Translations under genes and position numbers: made by a program
Source of the DNA: Mycolicibacterium tusciae
GTDB lineage: Bacteria > Actinomycetota > Actinomycetes > Mycobacteriales > Mycobacteriaceae
Reading direction: 5' to 3'
Assembly: GCF_002086795.1 (NCBI RefSeq)
Contig: NZ_MVIM01000022.1
Location: forward strand, 34,926 to 98,925
Length of the DNA: 64,000 nt
The notes under the pieces: model-generated
Told to the model about the DNA's origin: nothing
Seen by the model: the letters and a program-made list of their open reading frames with translations, nothing else
Databases searched by the model: none
Part shown: piece by piece, positions 8,386-17,003 of the stretch
Numbering within the stretch: position 1 is the first letter of the stretch
How the letters are laid out: each line of letters opens with the position of its first letter

Positions 8386-9989
8386 GTCGCGCCGGCGGCG
8401 GTCACGTCGCGGCCATACCTTTCGCGCGCCAGGCTGCGATACCGAGTCAAAATCTGACCTGAGGTCGGGTCCATCTGCAGCGCCGGCAGCGGACCCAGCC
8501 GCGTCAGCCCCGCACCCGCGACAGACAGCGACTCGCCCGCCGCAACCAGCGCGTACTCGTCGATGGTCTCCAGCGGCACCGCAGCTGTCGCGGTCCCCGT
8601 CCATTCAGTGGGCTCCTGATCGGGTTCGGCGCTGAATGTCCCTCGTGCACTGTGATACTCGACCAACTGGCTGACGAGGTCGGTGTTGCCCCACTCCCAG
8701 GCCACGGCGAAGGCCCCGGCGAGCATGCGGGCCGACACATGGGTGGCCCAGCGCATTCGGGCGTCGGCATCGGTGATCAGGTGACGCACCGAGTCGACCG
8801 CCAGTGCAGCGGGCACCTTCAGTTCGGCCGCCTTCTCGAGCTTGGCCGCCGCGTTATCGGGGTCGGCCAGTGCGTCCGCGCGCCAGATGCTGCCGATGTG
8901 GTCATGCAGGCGGGCATATTGCAGCCAGCTGTGCCGCGGCCATGAATCGAGGAGTTCGCGCGCCTCTTCGGTCCGCCGGCGTGCCGCGTCGAAGTCGCCC
9001 CGGAAGATGTCAACCCAGCTGCGCTGCAACAGAATGCGGTGGATGTGTAGTGGTTTCTCGATTTCGCGCCAGTGCCGCTCGGCGTGGCCGAACCGCTCGT
9101 CGGCGTCGTCGAGCTCATGGATGGAGAGCGAGATCAGGCCGAAGTAGAGCCAGCACCGCGAGACATCGTGCGCCCGCAACCCCTCGGCGATCGCCGGATA
9201 CGACGCGTGCGCCAAGTCCTGCGCCTTGGCGCGGTCGCCCAGCGCCCATGCCGCCGTCGCACGTTCGAATTGCGTTCTCGCCGTGCCTAATGCCCAATTC
9301 CGCGCTTCGGCGCGGGCACCTGCCCGTCGCAGCCATGGTTCGGCCTGCGGCAGCCGACCTGTCTCGATGCAGAACCTGCCGTACGACGTCGCGCCGTTGA
9401 CAAGGAGGTAGTCGTCGAATTCATCGCTGCCGTCTGTACCTTCGATCGCGTCGATCACCTTCTCCCACAGGGCAACCGACTGCACGTGCAGATCGTCCTC
9501 ACAAAGCGCGTTGGCGCAGAGGATGCGCGCGAAGGTGATGAGGCGCCGGTGTTCGTCGGCGAGATCCGGATGGTCGGTCGTGTCCTCGGTCAACACCAGC
9601 AGCGCCGCCTCGGCGGCTTCGTGGTCACCGTGCGCGGCCGCCAGACCCGTCTGGAGGAACTGCGCGCGGCGCGAGTACCGGCAGGTCATGTGGTCGATCT
9701 CGGCGTCCGACATGGTCACCTGCTCCGCCAAATCGGGCCGGTTGCCCGCCCGGACCTGCTGGTAGGTCGCGAGGCATTCGCGGATGCGGCGCACAGACTC
9801 GTCGGTCCCGTCGTACGCGGTGCGAACGAGATAGAGCTCGCCCAGCTGTGCGTACACCTCGAGCAGCCAATCGTCGCGGTCGGCCGCCTCGATCGCGGGA
9901 ACCAGTGACAGCAGCAGGTCCTTGGCCGCCTCCTCTTTGGCGGCCAACGACAACTGGCGTGCCCGCTCGAGGTCGGCCACGATCGTCAT
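8367..9989 (-). CDS. TPR-repeat protein paired with the CHAT protease
   Basis: A 540-residue all-helical protein. Repeated 34-residue-like helix pairs with small residues at TPR positions run from about residue 20 to 400 (for example ALGDRAKAQDLAHASYPAI and GDFDAARRRTEEARELL), consistent with a TPR superhelix. The last 100 residues differ and include LPALQMDPTSGQILTRY. There is no signal peptide or TM segment. It overlaps the CHAT gene by 19 bp. An ATG at 10016 would add nine residues but lies inside the loop of a 13-bp inverted repeat, so ATG 9989 is preferred. It probably regulates or scaffolds the protease, by analogy with TPR-CHAT pairs. Confidence 0.8.
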   Translation of the reverse strand: MTIVADLERARQLSLAAKEEAAKDLLLSLVPAIEAADRDDWLLEVYAQLGELYLVRTAYDGTDESVRRIRECLATYQQVRAGNRPDLAEQVTMSDAEIDHMTCRYSRRAQFLQTGLAAAHGDHEAAEAALLVLTEDTTDHPDLADEHRRLITFARILCANALCEDDLHVQSVALWEKVIDAIEGTDGSDEFDDYLLVNGATSYGRFCIETGRLPQAEPWLRRAGARAEARNWALGTARTQFERATAAWALGDRAKAQDLAHASYPAIAEGLRAHDVSRCWLYFGLISLSIHELDDADERFGHAERHWREIEKPLHIHRILLQRSWVDIFRGDFDAARRRTEEARELLDSWPRHSWLQYARLHDHIGSIWRADALADPDNAAAKLEKAAELKVPAALAVDSVRHLITDADARMRWATHVSARMLAGAFAVAWEWGNTDLVSQLVEYHSARGTFSAEPDQEPTEWTGTATAAVPLETIDEYALVAAGESLSVAGAGLTRLGPLPALQMDPTSGQILTRYRSLARERYGRDVTAAGATWATWP

Positions 9990-10001
9990 TTCTGAATCAT
10001 A

Positions 10002-10038
10002 GGAAGCGGCGGACATGGAGGATACGTCCGCCGCTTCC
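10002..10038 (-). terminator. 13-bp inverted repeat, probable terminator
   Basis: Perfect inverted repeat (10002-10014 and 10026-10038, arms GGAAGCGGCGGAC / GTCCGCCGCTTCC) with an 11-nt loop. It starts 14 bp downstream of the lipoprotein gene stop on the minus strand. There is no strong U tract, which is common for mycobacterial terminators. It also covers the possible alternative start of the TPR gene and could attenuate read-through into the CHAT-TPR cluster. Confidence 0.6.
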
Positions 10039-10051
10039 GGTAGGCGCCCGA

Positions 10052-10537
10052 TCAGGTGCAGTTCACCTTGATGGTGAAGGGCTTGGTGACCATGCCGGCC
10101 ATCGGATTCGCCATGTCGGCGCCGGTGGCTTCACCGGTGATGGTGTAGGTGCTGCCGTCGACCTTCACCTCGGCCGAGCCGGTCTTCGCGCCCATCGTGT
10201 TGGTGACGCCGAGCGCGTTGCCGTCCACCGACATCGCCAGCGACTCCACGGTCGGGATCGCCTCGTCGGTCATCACGACGGCGAGGCCGGATTGGCCGTT
10301 GATCGCCGCGCTGGCGACGTTGATCTTTCCGCCCTGCTTGACGCAGGTCACCGAGTTCAGGTCCAGACCGGACAGGTCACTGCCGCCGACCTTGACCTCG
10401 GTCGAACCACTCGTGCTCACCTGCGCGTCTCCGGATGCCTCGCTGCTTGGTGCGGCCGACGGCTTGTCGTCCGAACAGCCCACCAGGACGGCCGCGCCCA
10501 GACCCAGTGCAACCACACCCGCGACAACTCGATTCAT
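10052..10537 (-). CDS. LpqH-family (19 kDa type) lipoprotein
   Basis: A 161-residue lipoprotein. The lipobox VLVGC gives lipidated Cys21. A Ser/Ala-rich linker follows, then a beta-rich domain with a Cys pair (VTCVKQGG and the C-terminal VNCT) typical of the LpqH/LppE-like family. LpqH-type proteins are surface lipoproteins that signal through TLR2; a biochemical role is not known. Start choice is strong: GAAGGAGAG lies 5 nt before this ATG. It is divergent from the winged-helix gene and followed by the inverted repeat at 10002-10038. Confidence 0.85.
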   Translation of the reverse strand: MNRVVAGVVALGLGAAVLVGCSDDKPSAAPSSEASGDAQVSTSGSTEVKVGGSDLSGLDLNSVTCVKQGGKINVASAAINGQSGLAVVMTDEAIPTVESLAMSVDGNALGVTNTMGAKTGSAEVKVDGSTYTITGEATGADMANPMAGMVTKPFTIKVNCT

Positions 10538-10653
10538 CGATCTCTCCTTCGTCATACGCCGCCCCACTGGCGTCGTCGTGAGCTCAGTCAAGGCGGCGGA
10601 CGCGGCTACCGATCCCAAAGTTTGTCGGTATTCGCAGGTAGCGTTCGCAGGCG

Positions 10654-11829
10654 ATGCGGTCATTCACGGTTGCCGAGCGGCGGGCCCGGCTCGCGCGCAG
10701 GCACTTTCTCAGCGCGCCCGCACAGGACCCGGCTCAGGTCGCAGGCGATGTCGTCGGCCTGCATGCGACCGATCCGGCCACGCCCTATCTCTCGCTGTGG
10801 TCGCGGGTGCCCGGCTTCACCATCGCCGACCTGGACTCCGAACTCTACGACCGCCGGACGCTGGTGAAGCACCTGGCGATGCGGCGAACGCTGTGGGTGG
10901 TTCGCGCCGACGACCTGCCCCACATCCAAACGGGCGCCAGTGACCGGGTGGCCGACAACGAACGACGCAAGCTCGTTGCCGACGCGCAGAAGGCCGGCGT
11001 GTGCGGCGACGGCGATGCGTGGCTGGCAGCCGCGTCCAGGGCCGTACTGAAACACCTCGGCAAGCACGGTCCGACCAGCGCCAAGGACCTGCGTGTCGCG
11101 CTGCCGGAGTTGGCGGGCCATCACGATCCCGCGCCCGGCAAGCGGTGGGGCGGCGAAACACCGCTGGCACCAAGGATTCTGACGTTGCTGTCGGTGCGGG
11201 GTGACATCGTCCGAGGACCGAACGACGGATCGTGGACGGTGTCGCGACCGCGGTGGGCGCCGATGGCCGGCTGGCTGCCGTCGATGCCGAACCAGGTGTC
11301 ACCGGACGTCGCGCGCACCGAACTGGTGCGACGGTGGCTGCGCGCGTTCGGCCCGGCGACCGTCACCGACATCAAATGGTGGTTCGGCAACACGCTGACG
11401 TGGGCGCGTCAGGCCCTTGTCGACCTCGAGGCGGTCGCAGTGGACCTCGACGGCACACCCGGGTTCGTACTCCCCGACGATCTGGACGTCGAACCGGATG
11501 CCGAACCGTGGTGTGCGCTGCTGCCCGGGCTCGACGTCACGACGATGGGGTGGTTCGACCGGGACTGGCATCTCGGCGGGCACCGCGCGCAGGTGTTCGA
11601 CTCGAATGGAAACGGCGGTCCGACGGCATGGTGTGACGGTCGCATCGTCGGGGCATGGGGTCAGGACGCCGACGGGCGGGTCGAGCTGCGACTCCTCGAG
11701 GATGTCGGCCGTAAAGCACGGCAGGCTCTTCAGCTGCGGGCCGACGAGCTGACCGACTGGCTCGCCGGGGTACGGATCAACCCGCGCTTCCCCTCCCCGC
11801 TGTCAAAGGGTGCGTTGGCTAGGCGCTGA
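10654..11829 (+). CDS. Winged-helix DNA-binding domain protein (HTH_42 type)
   Basis: A 391-residue protein resembling the PF06224/HTH_42 family, which includes the interstrand-crosslink glycosylases AlkX/YcaQ and the AlkZ group. Hallmarks are LHATDPATPYLSLW near residue 38, RRTLVKHLAMRRTLW near 72, and a C-terminal VFDSNGNGGPTAWCDGRIVGAW block. Whether it retains glycosylase activity is unclear: the QxQ/QxD signature of AlkZ was not identified. It converges on uvrA with an 11-bp overlap, which would fit a repair role, but this is context only. Confidence 0.75.
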   Translation: MRSFTVAERRARLARRHFLSAPAQDPAQVAGDVVGLHATDPATPYLSLWSRVPGFTIADLDSELYDRRTLVKHLAMRRTLWVVRADDLPHIQTGASDRVADNERRKLVADAQKAGVCGDGDAWLAAASRAVLKHLGKHGPTSAKDLRVALPELAGHHDPAPGKRWGGETPLAPRILTLLSVRGDIVRGPNDGSWTVSRPRWAPMAGWLPSMPNQVSPDVARTELVRRWLRAFGPATVTDIKWWFGNTLTWARQALVDLEAVAVDLDGTPGFVLPDDLDVEPDAEPWCALLPGLDVTTMGWFDRDWHLGGHRAQVFDSNGNGGPTAWCDGRIVGAWGQDADGRVELRLLEDVGRKARQALQLRADELTDWLAGVRINPRFPSPLSKGALARR

Positions 11830-14722
11830 CCTTGCTGCGCTTGCGCTTCTTCGGTGCCGGCCGCGCGACACCCAGCGCCTCGGCCAGGAAGTGGCCCGTG
11901 TAGCTGTCGGGGTTGGCGGCGACGTCCTCCGGGGTGCCGGACGCGACGACCCCTCCGCCGCCCGCTCCGCCCTCGGGACCCATGTCGACGATCCAGTCCG
12001 ACGTCTTGATCACGTCGAGGTTGTGCTCGATGACGATGACCGTATTGCCTTTGTCGACAAGGCCGTTGATGACGGCGAGCAACTTGCGGATGTCCTCGAA
12101 GTGCAGGCCCGTGGTCGGCTCGTCCAAAATGTAGATGGTGCGGCCGGTGGACCGTTTCTGCAGTTCGGACGCCAGCTTGACGCGCTGCGCCTCACCACCG
12201 GACAGCGTCGGGGCGGGCTGTCCCAACCGGACGTAGCCGAGTCCCACGTCGACCAGCGTCGCCAGGTATCGATGGATCGACGTGATCGGCTTGAAGAACT
12301 CCGCCGCCTCCTCGATCGACATGTCGAGCACCTCGGCGATGGTCTTGCCCTTGTAATGCACCTCGAGGGTCTCGCGGTTGTAGCGGGCGCCCTGACACAC
12401 CTCGCACGGCACGTACACGTCCGGCAGAAAGTTCATTTCGATCTTGATGGTGCCGTCACCCGAACACGCTTCGCAGCGACCACCTTTGACGTTGAACGAG
12501 AACCGGCCGGGTTGATAGCCACGGACTTTCGCCTCCGTGGTGGCCGCGAACAGCGTGCGGATCTTGTCGAACACACCGGTATAGGTGGCCGGGTTCGACC
12601 GCGGTGTCCGGCCGATGGGCGACTGGTCGACGCGCACGAGCTTGTCCAGCTTGTCCAGCCCCGTCACGCGGGTGTGCCGACCCGGCACCTGCCGTGCGCC
12701 GTTGAGCTTGTTCGCCAGCACCGACGCCAGAATGTCGTTGACCAGGGTCGACTTACCCGAACCGGAGACGCCGGTGACCGACGTCAGCACGCCCAGCGGG
12801 AACGAAACGTCGATCTCGCGGAGATTGTGCTCGCGCGCGCCGACGACGGTCAGCTGCCGCTTGCGGTCGGCGGGCCGGCGAATCGCCGGGACCTCGATCT
12901 CTTCCTTACCCGAAAGGTAGGCGCCGGTAATCGAATTCGAGTTCGTCAGCAGATCTTCGTACGTGCCGCTGTGCACGATCTGACCGCCGTGTTCACCCGC
13001 CGCAGGACCGATGTCGACGACCCAGTCGGCGTGGGCGATGGTGTCGAGGTCGTGCTCGACGACGATCAGCGTGTTGCCCAGGTCCCGCAACCGGATCAGC
13101 GTTTCGATGAGCCGCCGGTTGTCACGCTGATGCAGCCCGATCGACGGCTCATCGAGGACGTACAACACCCCGACGAGCCCGGAGCCGATCTGCGTGGCCA
13201 ACCGAATGCGTTGCGCCTCACCGCCGGACAGCGTGCCCGCGGCCCGCGACAACGACAGATAATCGAGCCCCACGTCGAGCAGGAACCCGAGCCGCGACTG
13301 GATCTCCTTGAGCACCTGGCCCGCGATGGCCTGCTCACGCGAGCCGAGTGTCAACGCGTTGAGGAACTGTGAGCAGTCCGCGATCGACAGTTCGGCGACC
13401 TCGGCGATCGATTTCGGCCCGTACTCCCCCGCCGTCATCGTCACCGCCAGGATCTCCGGCTTGAGCCTGGTGCCCTCGCACTCCGGGCACGGTATGTCAC
13501 GCATGAAGCCCTCGTAACGTTCCTTCATCTGCTCGGAGTCGGTCTGCTCCATACGACGTTGCAGGAACGCCATCACGCCTTCGAAATCGGCGTAATACGA
13601 ACGGGTTCGGCCGTAGCGGTTCTTGTACCGCACATGCACCTGCTCGTCGCAGCCTTCGAGGATCGCTCTACGCGCCTTGGCGGGCAGCTTCTTCCACGGC
13701 GTGTCGACGTCGAAGCCGATCTGGTCACCGAGGCCGGACAGCATCCGGGTGAAGTAGTCGGCCGTCTGCCCCATGGACCACGGTGCGATCGCGCCCTCGG
13801 CGAGCGTCAGGTCCGGATCGGGGACGACGAGTTCGGGGTCGACCTCCTTGCGGATGCCCAGCCCCGTGCACTCCGGGCAGGCGCCGTACGGAGAGTTGAA
13901 GGAGAACGACCGTGGCTCGAGGTCATCGACAGCGAGCGGGTGCCCGTTCGGGCATGCCAGCTTCTCGGAGAACCTCTGCTCGCGGTGCGGGTGGTCGTCT
14001 TCCCGGTCGACGAACTCCAACACCACGATGCCGTCGGCCAGGTTCAGCGCCGTCTCCACCGAGTCCGTCAGCCGTTGTTTGGCGCTCGCCTTGACCGTCA
14101 ACCGGTCGACGACGACCTCGATGTCGTGCTTTTCCTGCTTCTTCAGCGTTGGCGGCTCGGTCAGCGGATACACCACACCGTCGACCCGGACGCGGCTGTA
14201 GCCCTGGGTGTTCAGCTTGTCGAACAGGTCGACGAACTCGCCCTTGCGGGTGCGCACTACGGGTGCGAGCACCTGGAAGCGCAGGCCCTCGTCCATGGCG
14301 AGGACCTGGTCGACGATCTGCTGCGGCGTCTGGCGAGCGATGCGCTCACCGCACACCGGACAGTGCGGCGTGCCGGCGCGCGCGTACAGCAGACGCAGGT
14401 AGTCGTACACCTCGGTGATCGTGCCCACGGTCGACCTCGGGTTGCGGTTGGTCGACTTCTGGTCGATGGACACCGCCGGCGAGAGACCTTCGATGAAGTC
14501 GACGTCGGGTTTATCCATCTGGCCGAGGAACTGGCGCGCGTAGGCGGACAGCGACTCGACGTAGCGGCGCTGGCCCTCCGCGAAGATCGTGTCGAACGCC
14601 AGCGACGATTTGCCCGAACCGGACAGACCGGTGAAGACGATCAGCGCGTCACGCGGTAAATCAAGGTCGACGCTACGCAGGTTGTGCTCGCGCGCACCCT
14701 TCACAACGAGGCGGTCAGCCAC
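11819..14722 (-). CDS. uvrA: Excinuclease ABC subunit UvrA
   Basis: A 967-residue nucleotide excision repair ATPase that recognises DNA lesions and loads UvrB. Two ABC units are visible: Walker A GLSGSGKSS near residue 32 and GVSGSGKST in the second half, each with a signature LSGGEAQRI/V and a Walker B ending in LDEP. Zn-finger CxxC pairs are present (CPVCGERI; CEACSGDG with CEVCQGARY). The GTG start is preceded by GGGAGGAATACCGG. A RecA-NDp/PafBC-like promoter lies 34-56 bp upstream. Full length for the family. Confidence 0.98.
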   Translation of the reverse strand: MADRLVVKGAREHNLRSVDLDLPRDALIVFTGLSGSGKSSLAFDTIFAEGQRRYVESLSAYARQFLGQMDKPDVDFIEGLSPAVSIDQKSTNRNPRSTVGTITEVYDYLRLLYARAGTPHCPVCGERIARQTPQQIVDQVLAMDEGLRFQVLAPVVRTRKGEFVDLFDKLNTQGYSRVRVDGVVYPLTEPPTLKKQEKHDIEVVVDRLTVKASAKQRLTDSVETALNLADGIVVLEFVDREDDHPHREQRFSEKLACPNGHPLAVDDLEPRSFSFNSPYGACPECTGLGIRKEVDPELVVPDPDLTLAEGAIAPWSMGQTADYFTRMLSGLGDQIGFDVDTPWKKLPAKARRAILEGCDEQVHVRYKNRYGRTRSYYADFEGVMAFLQRRMEQTDSEQMKERYEGFMRDIPCPECEGTRLKPEILAVTMTAGEYGPKSIAEVAELSIADCSQFLNALTLGSREQAIAGQVLKEIQSRLGFLLDVGLDYLSLSRAAGTLSGGEAQRIRLATQIGSGLVGVLYVLDEPSIGLHQRDNRRLIETLIRLRDLGNTLIVVEHDLDTIAHADWVVDIGPAAGEHGGQIVHSGTYEDLLTNSNSITGAYLSGKEEIEVPAIRRPADRKRQLTVVGAREHNLREIDVSFPLGVLTSVTGVSGSGKSTLVNDILASVLANKLNGARQVPGRHTRVTGLDKLDKLVRVDQSPIGRTPRSNPATYTGVFDKIRTLFAATTEAKVRGYQPGRFSFNVKGGRCEACSGDGTIKIEMNFLPDVYVPCEVCQGARYNRETLEVHYKGKTIAEVLDMSIEEAAEFFKPITSIHRYLATLVDVGLGYVRLGQPAPTLSGGEAQRVKLASELQKRSTGRTIYILDEPTTGLHFEDIRKLLAVINGLVDKGNTVIVIEHNLDVIKTSDWIVDMGPEGGAGGGGVVASGTPEDVAANPDSYTGHFLAEALGVARPAPKKRKRSKVSA

Positions 14723-14755
14723 CCGGTATTCCTCCCGAAGACATAGTTGAAGCCC

Positions 14756-14778
14756 ATGCTATGTGCCCCCTCCGACAA
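14756..14778 (-). promoter_or_regulatory. RecA-NDp/PafBC-type damage promoter of uvrA
   Basis: On the minus strand the sequence reads TTGTCGGAG, 8 nt, TAGCAT. This matches the mycobacterial LexA-independent damage promoter tTGTCRgtg-N8-TAnnnT at all but one position. It sits just upstream of uvrA, leaving a short leader that contains the strong uvrA ribosome site. Confidence 0.75.
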
Positions 14779-14819
14779 CTCCCGGCCAAGTCCTGGCCAA
14801 GCCCGATACCGTGAGGACC

Positions 14820-15491
14820 ATGACCGTCGTCCAAGACAACTACACCGGACATGTCGAAGCGCAGACCGCAGCTCGACGCACCCTTCCGGGTGCATCGATC
14901 GTCAAGGTTTCGGTGGGCCCGATGGATAACAACGCATACCTGGTGACGTGTTCCCAGACCGGCGAGACGCTACTCATCGACGCGGCCAACGACCCCGAAA
15001 TCCTGCTCGAACTCATCGAGCGGTTCGCGCCGAGGCTGTCCCTGATCGTCACCAGCCACCAGCATTTCGACCACGTGCAGGCGCTCGAGCAGGTGGCCAA
15101 GAGCACCGGCGCGCCGACCGCAGCCCATCAACTCGACGCCGAGGCGCTGCCGGTCAAGCCCGACCGGATCCTGGCCCAGGGCGACACCGTCAAGGTCGGC
15201 GGCCTCACCTTCGACGTCATCCACCTGCAGGGTCACACCCCGGGATCGGTGGCGCTGGCGCTCGTCGGCGCCGACGACAAGACGCACCTGTTCACCGGCG
15301 ACTGTCTGTTCCCCGGCGGTGTCGGCAAGACCTGGCAGGAAGGCGACTTCGAGAAGCTGCTCGGCGACGTGACCAGGCGCGTTTTCGATGTCTACGACGA
15401 CTCGACGGTGGTCTATCCGGGTCACGGCGACGACACCACGCTCGGTACGGAGCGGCCGCATCTCGGCGAGTGGCGCGAGCGGGGTTGGTAG
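14820..15491 (+). CDS. Metallo-beta-lactamase-fold hydrolase (Rv1637c-like)
   Basis: A 223-residue MBL-fold hydrolase of the glyoxalase II-like group. The metal motif is TSHQHFDHVQ (a variant HxHxDH with Gln in place of one usual residue: H-Q-H-F-D-H). Additional ligands are His in LQGHTPGS, Asp in FTGDCLF, and His in VYPGHGDDT. The start was placed at the ATG with GAGG a few nt upstream; an upstream in-frame ATG at 14763 is less likely. It is divergent from uvrA as in M. tuberculosis. Substrate unknown; thioester hydrolysis is the family norm. Confidence 0.85.
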   Translation: MTVVQDNYTGHVEAQTAARRTLPGASIVKVSVGPMDNNAYLVTCSQTGETLLIDAANDPEILLELIERFAPRLSLIVTSHQHFDHVQALEQVAKSTGAPTAAHQLDAEALPVKPDRILAQGDTVKVGGLTFDVIHLQGHTPGSVALALVGADDKTHLFTGDCLFPGGVGKTWQEGDFEKLLGDVTRRVFDVYDDSTVVYPGHGDDTTLGTERPHLGEWRERGW

Positions 15492-15570
15492 GCAATATCC
15501 ACGAGACCGTGAGCCGGCGACAGATCTGGAATATGAAGGCCACCAGAAATGGGCCGAATCGACGCTGTGA

Positions 15571-16878
15571 TCAGGTTCGCGGCGTCCAAGCGACCGGTAA
15601 CCGTTTGATGCCGTGGATGAACGCGGAATGCAGGATCGCCGGCTCCTCGACCGCGACCACATCGGGCACCTGCCGGTGCAACTCTTCGAACAGCACCCGG
15701 ATCTCCCGACGGGCCAGGTTTGCACCCAGGCAGAAATGCGCGCCACCGCCGCCGTAACCGAAATGCGGATTGGGGTCGCGGGTGACGTCGAACAGCCACG
15801 GATTGGCGAACTTCGATTCGTCACGGTTGGCGGAGTTGTACCACATCGAGACCTTGGCTCCGGCTTTCATCGGAATGCCCCGCATCTCGATATCGCGAGT
15901 CAGGTTGCGCCGCATGAAGATAACCGGCGACGCCCACCGGACGATCTCCTCGACCGCGGTGGCGGCGACGCCGTCGAAGTCGTTCCACCAGATGTCACGC
16001 TGCTCGGGGTAACGGGTCAGCGCCACCATGCCGTGGCTGATCGCGTTGCGAGTGGTCTCGTTGCCCGCGGCCGACAACAGGATGAAGAACGACGCGATCT
16101 CGGTCGACGTCAGACGCTCGCCGTCGACCTCGGCCTGCACCAGATTGGTGGTCAGGTCATGTTGGGGTCGGGCGCGACGTTCCTCGGCCAGCGCCATGCC
16201 GTACTCGGCGATCTCGGTGATGATCGCGACCACTTCGTCGAACTCTCCGGACGCCTCGTCGTCCCCGACGCCGAGCATCACATTCGTCCAGTGGAAGACC
16301 TTCTGCTCGTCCTGTTCGGGGATTCCCATCATGTCGCAGATGATCTGCAGCGGAAGGGGACCCGAGACCTCGGCGACGAAGTCGGCGCGCGCGTCGGAAT
16401 GGTTCGCGATCATATCCGCCACCAGCGTGCGGGCTCGCGCGCGCACGCTGTCCTCGATGCGGGCCACCACTTTCGGCGTGAACGCGCGATTGACGATCTT
16501 GCGCAGCCGGAGATGACGGGGGTCGTCGAGACTGATCATGGAGCCGACGAACTCGGCGATCTCGGCCGGCACATCGTTCAGCGCCGTGCTGGTCGGGATG
16601 GAGCTGAAGATCTCCGGGTGACGGCTCGCGAAATGGACGTCGTCATGGGTCGTCAGTGCCCAGTGCCCCGCCCCAGGCGCGAACCCGGCGACCTCGGGGA
16701 CATCGAAGAAGGTGATCGGCGACTCCCTTCGCAACGTCGCGAACGCGCCGTCGCGTAGGTCGTCGTCGCGCTCCCAGAACTGCAGTGACCCGAGGTCGAC
16801 ATCGGCGAGCGGTACATGCGGCGGTGGGACGCCGTTCTCGCGCCGCTCGATACGAACCGGATGCGTCGTCACAGTCAT
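15571..16878 (-). CDS. Cytochrome P450
   Basis: A 435-residue heme monooxygenase. The heme-binding loop is FGYGGGGAHFCLGANLAR with the Cys ligand, the I-helix oxygen-activation motif is AGNETTRN, and the ExxR pair is in the K-helix (EEIVR). The Arg in NFTRDI-like LTRDIEM and the length are typical of soluble bacterial P450s. The layout resembles the mycobacterial CYP124/125/142 and CYP189-type groups acting on lipids or sterols, but the subfamily cannot be fixed by eye. The ATG has GGAAGGG 8 nt upstream. No ferredoxin gene is adjacent. Confidence 0.93.
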   Translation of the reverse strand: MTVTTHPVRIERRENGVPPPHVPLADVDLGSLQFWERDDDLRDGAFATLRRESPITFFDVPEVAGFAPGAGHWALTTHDDVHFASRHPEIFSSIPTSTALNDVPAEIAEFVGSMISLDDPRHLRLRKIVNRAFTPKVVARIEDSVRARARTLVADMIANHSDARADFVAEVSGPLPLQIICDMMGIPEQDEQKVFHWTNVMLGVGDDEASGEFDEVVAIITEIAEYGMALAEERRARPQHDLTTNLVQAEVDGERLTSTEIASFFILLSAAGNETTRNAISHGMVALTRYPEQRDIWWNDFDGVAATAVEEIVRWASPVIFMRRNLTRDIEMRGIPMKAGAKVSMWYNSANRDESKFANPWLFDVTRDPNPHFGYGGGGAHFCLGANLARREIRVLFEELHRQVPDVVAVEEPAILHSAFIHGIKRLPVAWTPRT

Positions 16879-17003
16879 AATTGACCCTTCCGCCAATTCG
16901 AGTGTGGCACCCGGAACTGGGATCGACCCCAGTTTCGGCGAGGCAGCTGACGATCGGCGGTCCGGCCCCCGCTAGATTTGCCTGTGAAGCAGAAAGGGCA
17001 GAC

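Noticed and set aside
11810..13372. 520-codon plus-strand open frame
   Set aside because: Antisense shadow of uvrA.
14723..14819. LexA (SOS) box between uvrA and the MBL gene
   Set aside because: No TCGAAC-N4-GTTCGA-like dyad seen; the RecA-NDp motif explains regulation better.
15613..16758. 381-codon plus-strand open frame
   Set aside because: Antisense shadow of the cytochrome P450 gene.
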